In this document: positions 1-6,952 of the stretch, piece by piece
Layout: the number at the start of each line of letters is the position of its first letter
Numbering within the stretch: the stretch's first letter is position 1
Origin: Candidatus Aquitaenariimonas noxiae
Lineage (GTDB): Bacteria; Omnitrophota; Gorgyraeia; Aquitaenariimonadales; Aquitaenariimonadaceae
DNA length: 32,729 nucleotides
NCBI GenBank assembly: GCA_002780005.1
Contig: PEWV01000067.1
Location: forward strand, 1-32,729
Direction of reading: 5' to 3'
The notes under the pieces: model-generated
The model's input: only the letters and a program-made list of their open reading frames with translations
The model's database searches: none
What the model was told of the DNA's origin: nothing
Made by a program: the position numbers and the translations under genes

Positions 1-91
1 TGAAATCAAGAAAAATAGAAGCGTACGACGGGGCGGATAAAAAAATAACTGCCAGAAAAATGACTGTTACGAGGTTTATTCTTTTGATCAT
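1..91 (-). CDS. N-terminus of a secreted protein (partial)
   Basis: Only the first 30 codons lie in the window; the rest continues past position 1. The reverse strand has a GGAGG ribosome site six bases before an ATG at 91. The peptide begins MIKRINLVTVIFLAVIFLSA and continues PSYASIFLDF. This is a textbook signal peptide: basic start, long hydrophobic core and a plausible cleavage after Ser-Tyr-Ala. The product is therefore exported, but nothing more can be said about its function. It is divergent from rpoN and has a sigma-54-type promoter upstream (158-173). The reading frame and ribosome site are seen directly; export is inferred from the signal peptide. Confidence 0.75.
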   Translation of the reverse strand, partial: MIKRINLVTVIFLAVIFLSAPSYASIFLDF

Positions 92-157
92 TGCTTCCTC
101 CTTCTCGAGAAAATGCTATTGAATTAAAAAAGAACTAATGCTTCTACTAATATACCG

Positions 158-173
158 AGCACAAAGCGTGCCA
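158..173 (-). promoter_or_regulatory. Sigma-54 (-24/-12) promoter candidate
   Basis: On the minus strand the sequence reads TGGCACG, four bases, GTGCT. The family consensus is TGGCACG-N4-TTGCW, so only one core position differs, and the invariant GG and GC are correctly spaced. It would start transcription near 148, about 55 bases before the secreted-protein start at 91. The neighbouring divergent gene is rpoN, which encodes the factor that reads such promoters. No activator-binding site was identified. Confidence 0.6.
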
Positions 174-225
174 ACACTAAAAAAAACTATTTTTTCAGTG
201 TTAAGAACTATTTTTAAATCAAAAG

Positions 226-254
226 TTGCTTTTTGTTAACTTAATTAGTATAAT
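226..254 (+). promoter_or_regulatory. Sigma-70-type promoter for rpoN
   Basis: A perfect -10 hexamer TATAAT lies at 249-254, with a weak -35 TTGCTT (226-231) 17 bases upstream. The expected start of transcription is near 261, only about ten bases before the rpoN ATG at 272. No Shine-Dalgarno sequence is visible there, so the message may be nearly leaderless. A direct repeat AACTATTTTT occurs just upstream (about 186 and 207). Confidence 0.5.
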
Positions 255-271
255 GATAGCCTGTTTAGTAT

Positions 272-1594
272 ATGACAATCCAACACAGATTTTCCCAAAA
301 TCAAAAAATGCAGCAGAAGATGGCTCTTAACGCCCAGATGCGGCAGTCCATTCAACTGCTGCGCATGGCCGGCCAGGAGCTCAATGAATACATCAATGCT
401 TCCATGGAAAAAAATCCTTTCCTGCAGAGGGAAGAATTAAAGAAAAAACTTGGCCTCGGCAAGGATCACACCCACAATAGAATAGGCAGCGCCATATCGC
501 CTGATTATACGGAAAAAGAGGTCGCCCAGCCCGAAAATCCAAGATCGTCCCTTCTTTCTCAAGTCAATACGCTTGATATGGATGATAAAATCGTTGAAAT
601 AGCCGAGTACATAATTGACGAATTGGATGATAACGGCTATATACAAACAGGCCTCGAAGAGATCGCTGGTGAATTAGCGGTCGGGGTTGAAGATGCCGAG
701 AAGGCCCTCTCGATCATTCAGGCCTTGGACCCGGCAGGAATAGGCGCAAGAGACGTGCGCGAGTGCCTCCAGCTGCAGTTAAAACGGATAGGCAAGGAAA
801 GATCCCTTGAATATACAATTGTAACAGATCTCACGCTCGAGCTTGCCAAAAGCGACATTAAAAAAATAGCAAGGTCCTTGAACATAGATGAAAATGCGGT
901 TTCTGCCGCTCTTAAAAATATAAAAAAGCTCAACCCGAGGCCGGCGAGCACTTTATTAAGTAAAACTTCCGAAACGGTCATTCCTGACCTTGTAGCGAGC
1001 CTCAAAAACAAAAAACTCCGCCTGGAATTGAACAGAGAATCCGTCCCCCGCCTCAGGCTTTATAACCCCTATGAAGAAAAGCTTGATATCATAATGGATG
1101 AGGAAGTAAAAGAATTCTTAAAGAATAACATGAACGCCGCGAAGCAGCTTCTGGACGGTTTGAAACGCCGTGAAGAGACGATGTGCCGTGTGGCTAATTT
1201 TATCCTGAAATTCCAACTGGATTGTCTTGAAAACGGCCTCTCGCGCGTAAAAGGCTTAACCTTACAGGATGTCGCCAAGGCGCTAGAGCTTCATCCCTCG
1301 ACTATAAGCAGGACCGTCTCAAATAAATATATCCAGATAAATGATAAGGTAATGCCCTTAAAAAATTTCTTAAGCCACAGCGTGAGAAAAGAAAATGGCG
1401 AAACTGCTTCTAAAACATCCGTGAAACACAGGATCAAAGGCTTGATCGATAGCGAGGATAAAACAAAACCTTTAAGCGACAGCGCTATTACGGCTAGATT
1501 AAAATCTGAAGGCATTCTTATAGAAAGAAGGACTGTCGCGAAATACCGAGAGTCCTTAAAGATCCTGCCGACGCATCTTCGGAGAAAAAGATAG
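272..1594 (+). CDS. rpoN: RNA polymerase sigma-54 factor
   Basis: RpoN directs RNA polymerase to -24/-12 promoters and needs an ATP-driven activator to open them. The 440-residue product has the expected order. A Gln-rich region I lies at about residues 8-50 (NAQMRQSIQLLRM, with Leu repeats for activator contact). A short linker in place of a long acidic region II follows. The core-binding domain is at about 95-290 (MDDKIVEIAEYIIDELDDNG, DPAGIGARDVRECL). A helix-turn-helix lies near 330-355 (LTLQDVAKALELHPSTISR). The RpoN box near the C-terminus reads ERRTVAKYRE, which recognises the -24 element. Length is slightly below the usual 450-500. It is the only large plus-strand gene in the window and ends against a palindrome shared with the biosynthetic cluster. 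Confidence 0.95.
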   Translation: MTIQHRFSQNQKMQQKMALNAQMRQSIQLLRMAGQELNEYINASMEKNPFLQREELKKKLGLGKDHTHNRIGSAISPDYTEKEVAQPENPRSSLLSQVNTLDMDDKIVEIAEYIIDELDDNGYIQTGLEEIAGELAVGVEDAEKALSIIQALDPAGIGARDVRECLQLQLKRIGKERSLEYTIVTDLTLELAKSDIKKIARSLNIDENAVSAALKNIKKLNPRPASTLLSKTSETVIPDLVASLKNKKLRLELNRESVPRLRLYNPYEEKLDIIMDEEVKEFLKNNMNAAKQLLDGLKRREETMCRVANFILKFQLDCLENGLSRVKGLTLQDVAKALELHPSTISRTVSNKYIQINDKVMPLKNFLSHSVRKENGETASKTSVKHRIKGLIDSEDKTKPLSDSAITARLKSEGILIERRTVAKYRESLKILPTHLRRKR

Positions 1595-1606
1595 CGGACG
1601 ACGGGA

Positions 1607-1659
1607 TTAGGTCATAGCTCATAGGTGATAGGGCCTAAGAGCTATCAGCTAAGAGCTAA
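1607..1659. repeat. Heptad palindrome, TAGCTCA family (diverged copy)
   Basis: This imperfect inverted repeat has arms of about 26 bases built from 7-nt units (TTAGGTC, ATAGCTC, ATAGGTG / AGCTATC, AGCTAAG). It lies between the convergent ends of rpoN and the AbiE-like pair. The same family occurs at 4444-4513, 9390-9460, 11054-11122 and 12880-12948. It may act as a bidirectional hairpin terminator, but there is no clear T-tract. Confidence 0.8.
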
Positions 1660-1674
1660 ACTACTGCCGAATCT

Positions 1675-1718
1675 GGCGACGTGGTGATTTCCCGTAACCT
1701 CTCCTACTTGTGACCTGG
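1675..1718. repeat. Octad/decad repeat fragment at the 3' edge of the AbiE module
   Basis: The stretch contains GGCGACGTGGTGA (1675-1687), then CCCGTAACCT and a GTGACCTGG unit. A near-identical GGTGACGTGGTGA lies at 3710-3722 in the same orientation, and the CCCGTAACC units recur at 3820-3860. The two-gene AbiE-like module is thus bracketed by related sequence. The last four codons and stop of the 283-residue gene are read from this repeat. Confidence 0.6.
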
Positions 1719-2555
1719 TATCTTAGATTTCAAATTTTTAATTGGCACGATGATTTCTTTATTCGCAAAAACCCTTTCCAGCCCATATCGTTTAATGAGA
1801 ATATTGGCGACATCTTTTGTGCCTGACGAAGATTCATCATTGAAGTGTCGATATATCGCTTTAAAAGCATCCAGAACATCTTTGTTGCCTTTGTATTTCA
1901 ACAGCTCTTCCTTTACGGAAACCGGGCCGTCTTTAAAATTGACTATTGTATACCATATATCATACGCGTCCTTAGCGGCCCTGTTCTCTTCATCCGAATA
2001 AGCAAAGGCCTTCAGTGTTAAAAAAGGTACTATATTAGGTATTTTTATTCGAACCGATTTTTTTGTTCCAGCCACCCCAAGATCGACAGCAATAAAGTCA
2101 TTAAACACAAGATACACACCGCGGAACTTGACGGCCTCCACATTAGGCGCTATCTCCTTTAATTTATCAGCGGTAGGCTCGAACTTATCATCTGTTATCA
2201 GATCCAGCACTATAGGCTTATATCCACTTTCGTACTTGATGAAACTATGGCTCATAACATCCATGCCATCATCTGTCTTCTGTTTCTCAAAGCCCATAGA
2301 TCGCAAAATATTATACAAGTTTCTGTATTTACCTTTTTGGGAAACAACAAATTTTACAGCAAGATCTATATCCAGCGTCCCCAAATACTCTCTAAGGTAG
2401 AATAGTTTATTTTTCACCAAAAGATCGGGCACAAGGCCGCCAACTAAATACAGATTTTCTGATACATCGCCAAACGCGATATATATGTCGGCCAATACAC
2501 GCCTAAGTTTGCCTAAATGAATTGGCGAATAATATTCAAATTCCTTGTCCCTCAT
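1704..2555 (-). CDS. AbiEii-like nucleotidyltransferase (toxin candidate)
   Basis: This 283-residue protein has the nucleotidyltransferase fold signature. LVGGLVPDLL (about 37-46) is followed by GTLDIDLAVKF, giving the GG...D-x-D active-site pattern with catalytic Asp residues. KAFAYSDEENRAAKDAYDIW near residue 190 matches the Lys/Asp-rich helix typical of AbiEii and related minimal nucleotidyltransferases. In AbiE (type IV toxin-antitoxin) systems the AbiEii partner is a growth-arresting nucleotidyltransferase and AbiEi is the antitoxin and repressor. The start overlaps the upstream gene by four bases (ATGA), implying coupled translation. The family assignment rests on motifs and gene order; the substrate is unknown. 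The C-terminal residues PGHK and the stop are encoded in a dispersed repeat. Confidence 0.75.
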   Translation of the reverse strand: MRDKEFEYYSPIHLGKLRRVLADIYIAFGDVSENLYLVGGLVPDLLVKNKLFYLREYLGTLDIDLAVKFVVSQKGKYRNLYNILRSMGFEKQKTDDGMDVMSHSFIKYESGYKPIVLDLITDDKFEPTADKLKEIAPNVEAVKFRGVYLVFNDFIAVDLGVAGTKKSVRIKIPNIVPFLTLKAFAYSDEENRAAKDAYDIWYTIVNFKDGPVSVKEELLKYKGNKDVLDAFKAIYRHFNDESSSGTKDVANILIKRYGLERVFANKEIIVPIKNLKSKIPGHK

Positions 2556-3604
2556 TTTAATCCCTTTTTAAGAATCTTCAAAATATGATTGGCCTGTTTT
2601 TCGCCTCGCAAAGGATTCTTCATAAGATCCGCGTAGAGTTGCAGATTATCCACAACCATTATACCGCTCTTATTTTGAGCCTTGGTAAAGATATCTTGAT
2701 CAGGCGCTTCTATGAGCGTAAGATTGAACCCCTTGTCAATTTCGGAAGCGGATAACGCTTTTTCGGGAAATTTGTCAAGCGATTCAACATAGACCGATAC
2801 AATATCGAATATGGCGAAAGGCGCCACTAACGAGGCGCCCGCCTCCTGTGTAAAGGCATATTTGATCCTTCGGCCCGAAAGCGTGGCAGATATCATCTCC
2901 ATTAATTTCCGAGGGTTTTGAGCCCACACATAATAATGCGTCTTTCTTTCGCGGCGCTTCATTTCAGATTCAACCCATGCGGAAAACAGGTCGTCAAAGT
3001 TCGCTAACGCCAGTTTCTTATCTTTTCTCATGACATATCCGGTTTCGATCATTTTAGCTACAACGCGCGAAATGAGGCCTTTGCTTAACCCCGTATTAGA
3101 GGCAATGTCTCTCTGCATCCATCTCGCGGACGGCCGGCTAAGAAGAAGTTTAGTAATACGCGCCGACTTCGGAGAAAATATGGCCTGGCTTGCTGTTACC
3201 GCTCCCTTTGGCTGCTTGGTTCCCTGGGTGTGAACAAATACGCTTCCACACGATATTTTCGCGTTTCCGCTAAGATCAAGATAACCAATGCCATATTCAT
3301 CACATATCTTTTTTCCCTGCTCGCTTATAAGCGGGGCAACTATAAGGGGGCAATATGAAGGGTTATTTTCCACAAATTTCTTTAATGTAGCCGCGGCTGC
3401 GCGAATATACTGGGGATACCCCGCGGACTTCGCTTCAATACAGAAGCGATATATCTGATTCTTATATTTAGCGGCCGCCACTATATCAACTGTTGTTTGC
3501 GTGTGTTTTTTTTCAAACGACAGTTTCCAATTAGTGAGAAAAGGCATCTGTTTTTTTAGAACGTTGCCTGCTTCAGCTATGAGTTTTTTTTCTTGTATAT
3601 ACAT
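2552..3604 (-). CDS. AbiEi-like antitoxin/regulator with nuclease-like N-terminus
   Basis: The 350-residue product precedes the nucleotidyltransferase gene, as AbiEi does in AbiE pairs. The N-terminal half contains VDIVAAAKY followed by FCIEAKS, an Asp...Glu-x-Lys pattern like PD-(D/E)XK nuclease folds, and then the characteristic GIGYLDLSGNAKI. A winged helix follows (about 150-200: MQRDIASNTGLSKGLISRVV, MIETGYVMRK), suited to DNA binding. The C-terminal 150 residues are a further globular domain without a motif I recognise. A good ribosome site (AGGAGAT) precedes the ATG. The promoter region holds repeated GGTTTAC half-sites that the winged helix could bind for autorepression, as known for AbiEi. 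Nuclease activity is only a possibility. Confidence 0.7.
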   Translation of the reverse strand: MYIQEKKLIAEAGNVLKKQMPFLTNWKLSFEKKHTQTTVDIVAAAKYKNQIYRFCIEAKSAGYPQYIRAAAATLKKFVENNPSYCPLIVAPLISEQGKKICDEYGIGYLDLSGNAKISCGSVFVHTQGTKQPKGAVTASQAIFSPKSARITKLLLSRPSARWMQRDIASNTGLSKGLISRVVAKMIETGYVMRKDKKLALANFDDLFSAWVESEMKRRERKTHYYVWAQNPRKLMEMISATLSGRRIKYAFTQEAGASLVAPFAIFDIVSVYVESLDKFPEKALSASEIDKGFNLTLIEAPDQDIFTKAQNKSGIMVVDNLQLYADLMKNPLRGEKQANHILKILKKGLK

Positions 3605-3626
3605 ATTTTATCTCCTATATAGTGTA

Positions 3627-3683
3627 GTTTACCAATTAGTAAACCTTGCTATATAGTAAACCATAAATTAGTGCTTTTGTCAA
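3627..3683 (-). promoter_or_regulatory. Promoter and operator of the AbiE-like pair
   Basis: On the minus strand a consensus -35 TTGACA (3678-3683) is followed 17 bases on by a -10 TTTACT (3655-3660). GGTTTACTA occurs twice, 17 bases apart, at 3654-3662 and 3637-3645. The second copy forms an inverted repeat with GTAAAC (GTTTAC 3627-3632 / GTAAAC 3639-3644, 6-base spacer). The repeats cover the -10 and the initial transcribed region, where a repressor would block initiation. AbiEi proteins are known to bind inverted repeats in their own promoters; assignment to this protein is inference. Confidence 0.6.
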
Positions 3684-3756
3684 GTCTGCCATCTTTAATC
3701 TCTTTTTCTGGTGACGTGGTGACCTTTCTAGTTGCTATACGCTAATCATTCCGGAT

Positions 3757-3860
3757 GTTACTTAAAGTTTCTTAATGTTACTTGATGTTTCTTAAGGTTA
3801 CTAGGTTCCTTTGCAACATCCCGTAACCTCCCGTAACTTCCCGCAACCTCAAGCAACCTC
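3757..3860. repeat. Decad-unit palindrome (GTTACTTGAT / CCGTAACCTC)
   Basis: The left arm is five 10-nt units (GTTACTTAAA, GTTTCTTAAT, GTTACTTGAT, GTTTCTTAAG, GTTACTAGG). The right arm is the approximate reverse complement, again in 10-nt units (CCGTAACCTC, CCGTAACTTC, CCGCAACCTC, AAGCAACCTC). It fills most of the gap between the AbiE-like pair and aroK. A GTGACGTGGTGACC octad fragment lies just upstream (3711-3724). Confidence 0.7.
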
Positions 3861-3863
3861 CCC

Positions 3864-3892
3864 CTACTACCTACTACCTACTACCTCTACTA
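3864..3892. repeat. Heptad repeat CTACTAC overlapping the end of aroK
   Basis: At least three exact tandem CTACTAC heptamers run into the coding sequence of aroK. The final codons (Glu-Val-Val-Gly-Ser-Arg) and stop are read from them on the minus strand. The same repeat occurs at 29090-29112 between gspG and gspF. Confidence 0.75.
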
Positions 3893-4370
3893 TCTCTTTA
3901 ACTATTTCCCGGATGGATTTTTTTGATGTGTCGATTTCGTGGTCGGCCTTCTTGTAATACGGGGTGCGGAAATCAAAAAGCTCCTTTATCTTTTTCTTTG
4001 GGTCTTCTACATTTAAAAGCGGCCTGTGGGTATGACGCTTGGTCCGCTCAAAAATAACATCTATAGTCGCGGTGAGGCATATTATTTTGCCGTTATTTTT
4101 AAGATTTTTAATATTCTCTTCGTTTAAAACCACTCCACCGCCGGCATCTATTATGAGGCCGTCTTTTTCTGAAAGCTCTTTCGCGACCTCTTTTTCCACA
4201 TTCCTGAAATACGGCTCGCCCTTTTGGGCAAAAATATCGCTTATGGACTTGCCTTCTTTTTTCTCGATGACATTATCCATGGAGACGTAGTCCTTTTTTA
4301 GCTCTTTAGCGAGAGCTTTCGCAACCACTGTCTTGCCAGTGCCCATAAAACCGACGATAACTATATTCAT
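3867..4370 (-). CDS. aroK: Shikimate kinase
   Basis: AroK phosphorylates shikimate at the 3-hydroxyl using ATP, the fifth step of chorismate synthesis. The 167-residue product has the P-loop GFMGTGKT (residues 7-14). The shikimate-binding region YVSMDNVIEKKEGKSISDIF is followed by EPYFRNVE with its Arg-Glu pair. Further on come the DAGGGVV Walker-B-like loop, the lid arginines around KRHTHRPLL, and FRTPYYKKAD with the adenine-side Arg. AGGGAG precedes the ATG. Length is normal. The last six residues come from a CTACTAC repeat, so the native C-terminus may have been replaced. It is the last gene of the biosynthetic run and follows aroC across a 160-base repeat block. Confidence 0.95.
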   Translation of the reverse strand: MNIVIVGFMGTGKTVVAKALAKELKKDYVSMDNVIEKKEGKSISDIFAQKGEPYFRNVEKEVAKELSEKDGLIIDAGGGVVLNEENIKNLKNNGKIICLTATIDVIFERTKRHTHRPLLNVEDPKKKIKELFDFRTPYYKKADHEIDTSKKSIREIVKEIVEVVGSR

Positions 4371-4386
4371 AACTCCCTACTTTATA

Positions 4387-4530
4387 GTATTGCGTATTGC
4401 GTCGTGCGTATCGCGAATTATTTTAGTCGCCACGACATTAGTTTTAGCTCTTAGCTCATAGCTGATAGCTCTTAGGACTCCTATCACCTATGACCTATGA
4501 GCTATGACCTAACTACGCTATACGCAATAC
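4387..4530. repeat. Composite nested heptad palindrome (copy between aroC and aroK)
   Basis: The outer arms are TATTGCG-type heptamers (left 4388-4415; right CTATACG-CAATACG, about 4518-4531). Inside lies a GTCGCCACGAC segment. The core is ten consecutive heptamers, 4444-4513: TTAGCTC TTAGCTC ATAGCTG ATAGCTC TTAGGAC, then TCCTATC ACCTATG ACCTATG AGCTATG ACCTAAC. The core is identical to the copy at 12880-12948, and the shared sequence extends to about 95 bases. Each arm can pair with the other to give a long hairpin. Confidence 0.85.
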
Positions 4531-4534
4531 GAAT

Positions 4535-5659
4535 CTAATATTTCTTTAGCTTATTTACGTAGCATCCGTAACTGCACTTTGTCTCAGCAAGACTATCTCC
4601 TCCGAACTTTTCGAGCATTGCCCGCGCTAATTCGAACGCAACAGCGCTTTCTGCCACAACCCCTGCCGAAGGAACAGCGCAGATATCTGCCCTCTCCACT
4701 GTCGCGAGGGCTTCTTTCTTTGTCTTCACATCGACAGACTTAAGCGGTTTCATAAGCGTAGATATCGGCTTCATAACACATCGCAATACTATCGGTTCCC
4801 CGTTCGTTATGCCGCCTTCTATTCCGCCGGCGTTATTCGTCTTTCTGTAAAAAAACTTTTCTTTAGAGTAATATATCTCATCGTGGACTTCGCTCCCCCT
4901 CTTATTCCTGTATCCGAAACCCAGCCCGACTTCAAACCCTTTAATGGCCTGAATGGACATAAGCGACATAGCGAGTCTCGCGTCAAGTTTTCTATCGTAT
5001 TCCACATGGCTTCCGAGCCCTGCAGGCGCATTTACCGCGATAACCTCAAACATGCCGCCGAGCGAATCCTTATCGTCTCTTGCCTTGTCTATTTCCTTTA
5101 TCATCTGCTCTTCGGCATTCTTGTCAGCGCAGCTAAGCGAAGACTTTAAAGAAAGCTGTTTTATCGCGCTAAAGGAAAGCCCTTCTGTCTCGGCATAAGC
5201 TTTTCCGATCCTTCTTGTGTGGCTTATTATATCGATCCCGAATTCTTTTAAGAATAATTTGCACGCGCTACCTATCGCTACCCTAACGACTGTTTCTCTC
5301 GCCGAGGAACGCTCCAGGATCTCGCGCATGTCGTATGTCCCGTATTTCAGGGCGCCGGCGAGATCCGCGTGCCCGGGCCTCGGGCATCTGACAACAGGAA
5401 GCTCGTTGATAGAGGCGTCTTTATTTTTCACTAAAATGGTTATAGGGCTTCCGATGGTCTTCCCGCCTTTAACTCCTGTAAGGATCTCAGCAGTATCCTT
5501 TTCGATCTTCATCCTCGCCCCGCGCCCATATCCTTTTTGCCGCCTCGCGAGCTCATTATTGATGAATTTCATATCCATTTTAAGCGCGGAAACCATACCT
5601 TCTAATATTCCGACCAGAGAAGTTCCGTGAGATTCTCCAGAAGTTAAGTATCTAAGCAT
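4535..5659 (-). CDS. aroC: Chorismate synthase
   Basis: AroC converts 5-enolpyruvylshikimate-3-phosphate to chorismate with reduced FMN, the last common step to aromatic amino acids. I start it at the ATG at 5659, which has a perfect GGAGG five bases upstream and gives MLRYLTSGESHG. An in-frame extension to 5710 would add 17 residues read largely from repeat DNA and is rejected. The 374-residue product has the family signatures TSGESHG, GYGRGARM, the GHADLAGALKYG region, ERSSARETVVRVAIG with the flavin-site Ser-Arg, and GIEGGITNGEPI. The stop codon lies directly beside the composite palindrome. Confidence 0.96.
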   Translation of the reverse strand: MLRYLTSGESHGTSLVGILEGMVSALKMDMKFINNELARRQKGYGRGARMKIEKDTAEILTGVKGGKTIGSPITILVKNKDASINELPVVRCPRPGHADLAGALKYGTYDMREILERSSARETVVRVAIGSACKLFLKEFGIDIISHTRRIGKAYAETEGLSFSAIKQLSLKSSLSCADKNAEEQMIKEIDKARDDKDSLGGMFEVIAVNAPAGLGSHVEYDRKLDARLAMSLMSIQAIKGFEVGLGFGYRNKRGSEVHDEIYYSKEKFFYRKTNNAGGIEGGITNGEPIVLRCVMKPISTLMKPLKSVDVKTKKEALATVERADICAVPSAGVVAESAVAFELARAMLEKFGGDSLAETKCSYGCYVNKLKKY

Positions 5660-5692
5660 AAAAACCTCCATGTTTATCGAACGGCGTACAGC

Positions 5693-5729
5693 AGTTAGTC
5701 CACCGTCCACAGTCCATAGTCCATAGTTA
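5693..5729 (+). repeat. Left arm of heptad palindrome flanking the four-helix-bundle gene
   Basis: The units are CACCGTC, CACAGTC, CATAGTC and CATAGTT, an exact 7-nt period, lying between the aroC promoter side and the stop of the four-helix-bundle gene. The stop codon abuts the repeat. The arm at 6091-6127 carries the same units in inverted orientation (TGTGGTC, TGTGGAC, TGTCGTC, TGTGGTC), so the gene sits in the loop of a large palindrome. Confidence 0.75.
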
Positions 5730-6080
5730 AGACGAAGACTTACGCAATGCTTGAAGCATCTTTATAATACTTTCTGCTTCAGTATATAATTTTTGAAATT
5801 TTTCTTCGCCTATTAACTCTCTTTTTTTACCTATATACAAACATGAAACAACCTCAATCCCTGATCTAATAGCATAACCTATAAACTGTTTGAATTCAGG
5901 ATTACTCTGACCTGTAGAGCCTTCAGCTATATTCAAGACTATTGAATCAGCCGCTCTTTTCACCTGAGAAGTTAGAATATATACTTCTTCTTTTGGGAAA
6001 TCTCTGGTTAACTGATGAATTTCATAACTGAGATCTACCGCTTTCTTCCAAACCTCTAATTTTTCAAATTTAAAACCCAT
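5727..6080 (-). CDS. Four-helix-bundle (S23/IVP-type) protein
   Basis: This 117-residue all-helical protein matches the 23S rRNA intervening-sequence protein family. The pattern is FEKLEVWKKAVDLSYEIHQL at the start, then TSQVKRAADSIVLNIAEG and a final helix ending in Leu-rich sequence. Members form four-helix bundles and usually pentamers; their biochemical role is unresolved. In some bacteria they are encoded inside rRNA insertions whose ends pair into a stem. Here the gene lies between aroC and pilD, which it has nothing obvious to do with, and is flanked on both sides by inverted GTCCACA/GTCCATA heptamers. No strong ribosome site is seen. The family call is confident; a mobile-cassette role is inference. 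Confidence 0.9.
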   Translation of the reverse strand: MGFKFEKLEVWKKAVDLSYEIHQLTRDFPKEEVYILTSQVKRAADSIVLNIAEGSTGQSNPEFKQFIGYAIRSGIEVVSCLYIGKKRELIGEEKFQKLYTEAESIIKMLQALRKSSS

Positions 6081-6090
6081 AAATTTCTTT

Positions 6091-6127
6091 GCTGTGGTCT
6101 GTGGACTGTCGTCTGTGGTCTAAACTT
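6091..6127 (-). repeat. Right arm of heptad palindrome flanking the four-helix-bundle gene
   Basis: TGTGGTC, TGTGGAC, TGTCGTC, TGTGGTC and TAAACTT follow one another with no gaps. Their reverse complement resembles the arm at 5693-5729. It lies just upstream of the four-helix-bundle start and downstream of pilD. Confidence 0.75.
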
Positions 6128-6161
6128 ACAATCGGCACTCTATGCCAGCTTAATCTCAGCG

Positions 6162-6950
6162 TCACCACACGTATCCTCCAAATAAGTAACTTAATATATG
6201 ATTTCCCAACAATAGCGCCGCTAAACTTGCAAGCGACAGGAATGGGCCGTATGGTATAAGGCTGTCCCCTGTCTTTATCTTAAGGCCTATCCCGACGACG
6301 CTTCCGAAGAAAGGCGCTAAGAAAAATGTAAGTATCGTCAATTTCCAGCCTAAAAACGCCCCTATCATAGCCATAAGCTTAACATCCCCAAACCCCATCG
6401 CTTCTTTCCTGAAAAGAATGTATCCGAATACGCCAAGCGCGTATATGCTTCCCCCTCCAGCCAAAGCGCCTTTTAGCGAACTCAATAACCCCGCGACATT
6501 AGAACTGGCGCCGTGGAGGACAGGAAACACAAAACTTAATATAATACCTATAAAAATGCCGGGGATGCTCAGCCTGTCCGGTATCTCTTTATGCTTCATA
6601 TCAATGAATGTGACAACAACCAGACATGCGAATAACGCCGAGTAGATAAAGAATTCAGGGCTCACTCCGTAAAACTTAAATAGCAACAATAATAATAGCC
6701 CTGTCAAAAGCTCGACGATAAAATACTGAAAAGAGATCTTAGTTTTACAGAACCTGCACTTCCTGCCAAGCAATATAAAACTCAAAAGCGGGATGTTGTC
6801 ATACCACGGGATCATATGCTTGCATCCCGGGCATCTCGAGCGGGGGCGGACTACGGATTCGCCTTCCGGCATTCTATAGATGCAAACGTTCAAGAAACTG
6901 CCTATGCACAGGCCAAATAGAAAAACAAAAATACTTAAGATGGTTTCCAT
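6162..6950 (-). CDS. pilD: Prepilin peptidase / N-methyltransferase
   Basis: This inner-membrane aspartic protease cleaves the leader of type IV pilin-like proteins after Gly and methylates the new Phe. It is the enzyme the Gsp pseudopilins of this window need. The 262-residue product begins with a membrane helix and the conserved GSFLNVCIYRMP. It has the zinc-binding pair CPGC/CRFC (about residues 40 and 66) of the methylase domain, then several membrane helices. The two catalytic aspartates lie in FIDMKHKEIPD and GFGDVK. Length is typical. It starts two bases after the aroE stop and so is co-transcribed with the amino-acid genes, far from the gsp clusters (gspO is the equivalent name). Confidence 0.95.
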   Translation of the reverse strand: METILSIFVFLFGLCIGSFLNVCIYRMPEGESVVRPRSRCPGCKHMIPWYDNIPLLSFILLGRKCRFCKTKISFQYFIVELLTGLLLLLLFKFYGVSPEFFIYSALFACLVVVTFIDMKHKEIPDRLSIPGIFIGIILSFVFPVLHGASSNVAGLLSSLKGALAGGGSIYALGVFGYILFRKEAMGFGDVKLMAMIGAFLGWKLTILTFFLAPFFGSVVGIGLKIKTGDSLIPYGPFLSLASLAALLLGNHILSYLFGGYVW

Positions 6951-6952
6951 AT

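Noticed and set aside
1743-1758. Sigma-54-like box TGGCACG-N4-TTTCT on the plus strand
   Set aside because: The -12 GC is missing, it lies inside the AbiEii-like coding sequence on the opposite strand, and no gene follows it.
5660-5710. Longer aroC start adding 17 residues
   Set aside because: The extension is read from repeat-like DNA, while the ATG at 5659 has a perfect ribosome site and gives the conserved N-terminus.
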